Source of the DNA: an uncultured Prevotella sp.
GTDB taxonomy: Bacteria > Bacteroidota > Bacteroidia > Bacteroidales > Bacteroidaceae
NCBI GenBank assembly: GCA_947304695.1
Contig: CAMZBS010000085.1
Span: 1-8,272 of the forward strand
Reading direction: 5' to 3'
DNA: 8,272 bases
Positions within the stretch are counted from its first letter, which is position 1. The number at the start of each line of letters is the position of its first letter. Shown piece after piece: positions 6,359-8,272 of this stretch. The notes beneath the pieces were generated by a model that did not search any database, had not been told where the DNA came from, and worked only from the letters and a program-made list of their open reading frames with translations. Both the position numbers and the translations under genes were made by a program.

Positions 6359-7861
6359 ATGACGAACAAACGTGCTGCCATCACAGCCATCCTGCTCTTC
6401 TTTGCTGTCGTTGTCTGGGCACAGGACACCCTGGCAACGCAGATTGACTATGAACTCACGGCCGAAACGGCTGTGGGGACGGGCGACTATACCGCCTTTC
6501 AGGTGGCTGCCAACCGCTACCACGTGTTGGGCACACGGGCCAACACGGGCTATCTGCGCGGTGCCGTCAGTCTGGAGCATCCCTTCACTGCCGACCTTCG
6601 GCTGTCGGCCACCGTCGATGCTCTGGCTGGCGTGCATGCCGACCACAAGGCATATCTGCAGCAGGCTTACGTCAACCTGTCCTATCAGCAGTTCTTCATT
6701 GAGGCAGGCAGCCGCGAAATCAAGCAAGTGCTGCGCCATGAGCGCTTGTCGAGCGGTTCGTTCATTCTGGGCAGCAACGCCAAGCCCGTGCCCCAGGTGC
6801 GTGTCGGCACCGACGGCTTCTGGACTGTGCCCTACACCGCAGGTTGGCTGCAGATTAGTTTCGACTGCGGCTACGGAAAGCTCATGGACGACGGCTACCG
6901 TGAAGACCGTTTCCGGGCAGCACCAGGTGTCAATAAGGTCTATGCCGACGAAGTGCTCTACCATCAGAAATACCTCTACCTGCGCACCAACCCCGACAAG
7001 CGCGTATTCTTCACCGCCGGTATGGAGCATGTGGTGCAGTTCGGAGGAACGGGCTACAGCTACGTCGACGGCGTGCTCACGGGCAAGAAGAAGCCCTCGA
7101 ACGTGAAGGCGGCCCTCAATGTGTTCCTGCCCTTTGGCGACAGTCAGTTCTATGAGCACGAATCGCTGGAGGACTGGATCTACGGCAACCACATCGGCAT
7201 GATGACCGTGCAACTGGGGTGGAACATCGACAACAAACGGCTGCTGCAAGCCTATGTGGACAACCCCTTTGAGGACGGGTCGGGCATACGCAAAGGCAAC
7301 GGATGGGACGGACTCTGGGGACTGCAGTACACCACGCGGGCCGAGGGCCCACAGCCCGTCAGGGCCATCGTGGCCGAGTATTTCCAGAGTTCTAACCAGT
7401 CTGGCCCCCTGCACTGGGACAGCCGCGACTATCCCGAACCCATCCGCAGCCAGATTACCGACTACGTGACAGGCGACGACGACTACTACAACCACAGCTT
7501 CTACGACAGCTACGCCTACTACGGCATGTCGCCAGGCACAGGGCTGATAGCATCGCCGCGCTACAACAAGGATGGCTATACGGCCTATCACGACAACCGC
7601 GTGAAGGCGTGGCATCTGGGTGTGGAAGGCGAGTTGACCGACCGCCTTTCCTACCTGGTGAAAGGCTCCTATCGGGAAGGGTGGGGCACCTATCACGCAC
7701 CACTGCCCACCCGTCACCACTCGTTCGACGCCATGCTGCAAGGCTGCTACAGCCTGGGGTCGTGGCAGTTTTCGGCTGCCTACGCCTTCGACAAGGGCAA
7801 CATCTACGGCGACAACTCCACGTTTAACCTGAAAATTGGCTATCATGGCAAGATTCTGTAA
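6359..7861 (+). CDS. Capsule-assembly Wzi-family outer-membrane protein
   Basis: This protein has 500 residues from the ATG at 6359. A TTG at 6347 would add four residues, but the ATG gives a cleaner signal peptide (MTNKRAAITAILLFFAVVVWA, cut near residue 21). The mature protein reads as an outer-membrane beta-barrel. The segment LSSGSFILGSNAKPVPQVRV (130-149) is the part I most associate with the Wzi family (capsule-assembly, PF14052), together with YVNLSY...F.IEAGSRE just before it. Escherichia coli Wzi helps anchor capsular polysaccharide at the surface; Bacteroidales homologues are numerous and many are not tied to a capsule locus. No glycosyltransferase or export gene is visible here, so a role in surface polysaccharide attachment is inferred from family only. 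It is followed by an overlapping lipoprotein gene. Confidence 0.8.
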   Translation: MTNKRAAITAILLFFAVVVWAQDTLATQIDYELTAETAVGTGDYTAFQVAANRYHVLGTRANTGYLRGAVSLEHPFTADLRLSATVDALAGVHADHKAYLQQAYVNLSYQQFFIEAGSREIKQVLRHERLSSGSFILGSNAKPVPQVRVGTDGFWTVPYTAGWLQISFDCGYGKLMDDGYREDRFRAAPGVNKVYADEVLYHQKYLYLRTNPDKRVFFTAGMEHVVQFGGTGYSYVDGVLTGKKKPSNVKAALNVFLPFGDSQFYEHESLEDWIYGNHIGMMTVQLGWNIDNKRLLQAYVDNPFEDGSGIRKGNGWDGLWGLQYTTRAEGPQPVRAIVAEYFQSSNQSGPLHWDSRDYPEPIRSQITDYVTGDDDYYNHSFYDSYAYYGMSPGTGLIASPRYNKDGYTAYHDNRVKAWHLGVEGELTDRLSYLVKGSYREGWGTYHAPLPTRHHSFDAMLQGCYSLGSWQFSAAYAFDKGNIYGDNSTFNLKIGYHGKIL

Positions 7862-8222
7862 AGCTTTCGTGCTGCTTTTGCTCACCCTGTTGGCTGCCTG
7901 CCAGGAGGGAGGTGAGGCTGGCGACCTGTTCGGCATGTGGCGCATGGATGGTACCGACAACCACTACCTCAGCTTCTCGGGCAGCATCGTGCTGTTCCGC
8001 AGCGTGGGCGAGGGCGACGTCTTTGGCACGTTCCAGCACAAGGGCGACAGCCTGTTCATCCAGTGCTACAGCATCAGCGGCGCTCCCATCGACACAGCTG
8101 TCGTCGAAGGCACTTTCGGCATGCGGCCTTTCAACGACATCCGCCTCAAAGTCACCACGCTCGACGGCGACCGCTTGCGGCTGGAGAAAGCTGCCCGCAG
8201 CTGGAACTTCTACCAGTATTGA
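7845..8222 (+). CDS. Small lipocalin-like lipoprotein
   Basis: This 125-residue protein starts at the ATG at 7845, 17 bases inside the end of the Wzi-family gene in another frame, so the two are probably translationally coupled. A TTG at 7836 is a less likely start. The signal peptide ends in the lipobox LAAC (Cys19). The mature part (about 27-125) opens DLFGMWRM, then has short beta strands, F.HKGDSLFIQCYS (64-76) and a closing segment DRLRLEKAARSWNFYQY. This pattern, W near the start, a GDSL strand and a terminal L.L...(W/L).F.(K/Q)Y, resembles the lipocalin-like domain of small Bacteroidales lipoproteins. Its role is unknown; cotranscription suggests it acts with the Wzi-family barrel at the outer membrane. 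Confidence 0.75.
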   Translation: MARFCKAFVLLLLTLLAACQEGGEAGDLFGMWRMDGTDNHYLSFSGSIVLFRSVGEGDVFGTFQHKGDSLFIQCYSISGAPIDTAVVEGTFGMRPFNDIRLKVTTLDGDRLRLEKAARSWNFYQY

Positions 8223-8223
8223 G

Positions 8224-8262
8224 TTGCTTTTGAGGCTGCAAAAGCAAGAAAATCGCGTTTTC
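8224..8262 (+). terminator. Hairpin after the lipocalin-like gene
   Basis: TTGCTTTTG (8224-8232) pairs exactly with CAAAAGCAA (8239-8247) around a six-base loop, starting one base after the stop codon. A second small stem, GAAAA/TTTTC (8248-8252 with 8258-8262), and a pyrimidine-rich tract follow. There is no clean U-run directly after the first stem, so termination is plausible rather than certain. Confidence 0.45.
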
Positions 8263-8272
8263 CCTTTCGTTT

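Noticed and set aside
6290..7960. Long minus-strand frame of 556 residues opposite the Wzi-family gene
   Set aside because: It mirrors the GC-rich codon pattern of the plus-strand gene, which has a signal peptide and family motifs; the antisense translation is low-complexity Val/Ala/His-rich.

Overview
The window looks like chromosomal DNA of a member of the Bacteroidota, most likely Bacteroidales and perhaps Prevotella-like. The grounds are promoters of the TTTG-N19/20-TAnnTTTG type, A-rich translation leaders, secreted lipoproteins with acidic residues just after the lipobox cysteine, a TonB-dependent outer-membrane receptor ending in Phe, and a Wzi-family outer-membrane protein. The coding DNA is fairly GC-rich at third positions, which produces many long antisense shadow frames. 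The species was not determined.

Left end (1-463): a minus-strand gene begins at base 35 and runs out of the window; only 11 codons are visible. Upstream of it lies a striking non-coding block. A perfect 36-bp AT-rich palindrome (113-148) is flanked on both sides by near mirror-symmetric arrays of TGTCAT/ATGACA hexamers (53-83 and 176-206). Further right is a possible rightward promoter (338-370) that leads only to a short reading frame and then runs into the terminator of the opposing operon.

Centre (464-6283, minus strand): a three-gene operon reads leftward from a near-consensus promoter at 6253-6283. The order is a TonB-dependent receptor lacking the usual extra N-terminal domain, a DUF5689-type lipoprotein, and a 734-residue lipoprotein with four OB-fold-like repeats and a C-terminal jelly-roll-like domain. 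Both gaps are 27 nt, and a strong hairpin terminator (464-500) ends the operon. There is no SusD gene, so this is a receptor plus two surface-type lipoproteins rather than a classical SusC/SusD pair. The substrate is unknown. Related DUF5689/OB-fold proteins often occur with extracellular nucleases, which makes nucleic-acid-derived nutrients one possibility, but no nuclease is present here.

Right end (6239-8272, plus strand): a divergent two-gene unit encodes a Wzi-family outer-membrane beta-barrel protein and, overlapping it by 17 nt, a small lipocalin-like lipoprotein. A hairpin follows. The promoters of the two divergent units overlap almost completely (6239-6283), so the two transcription units probably compete for polymerase.
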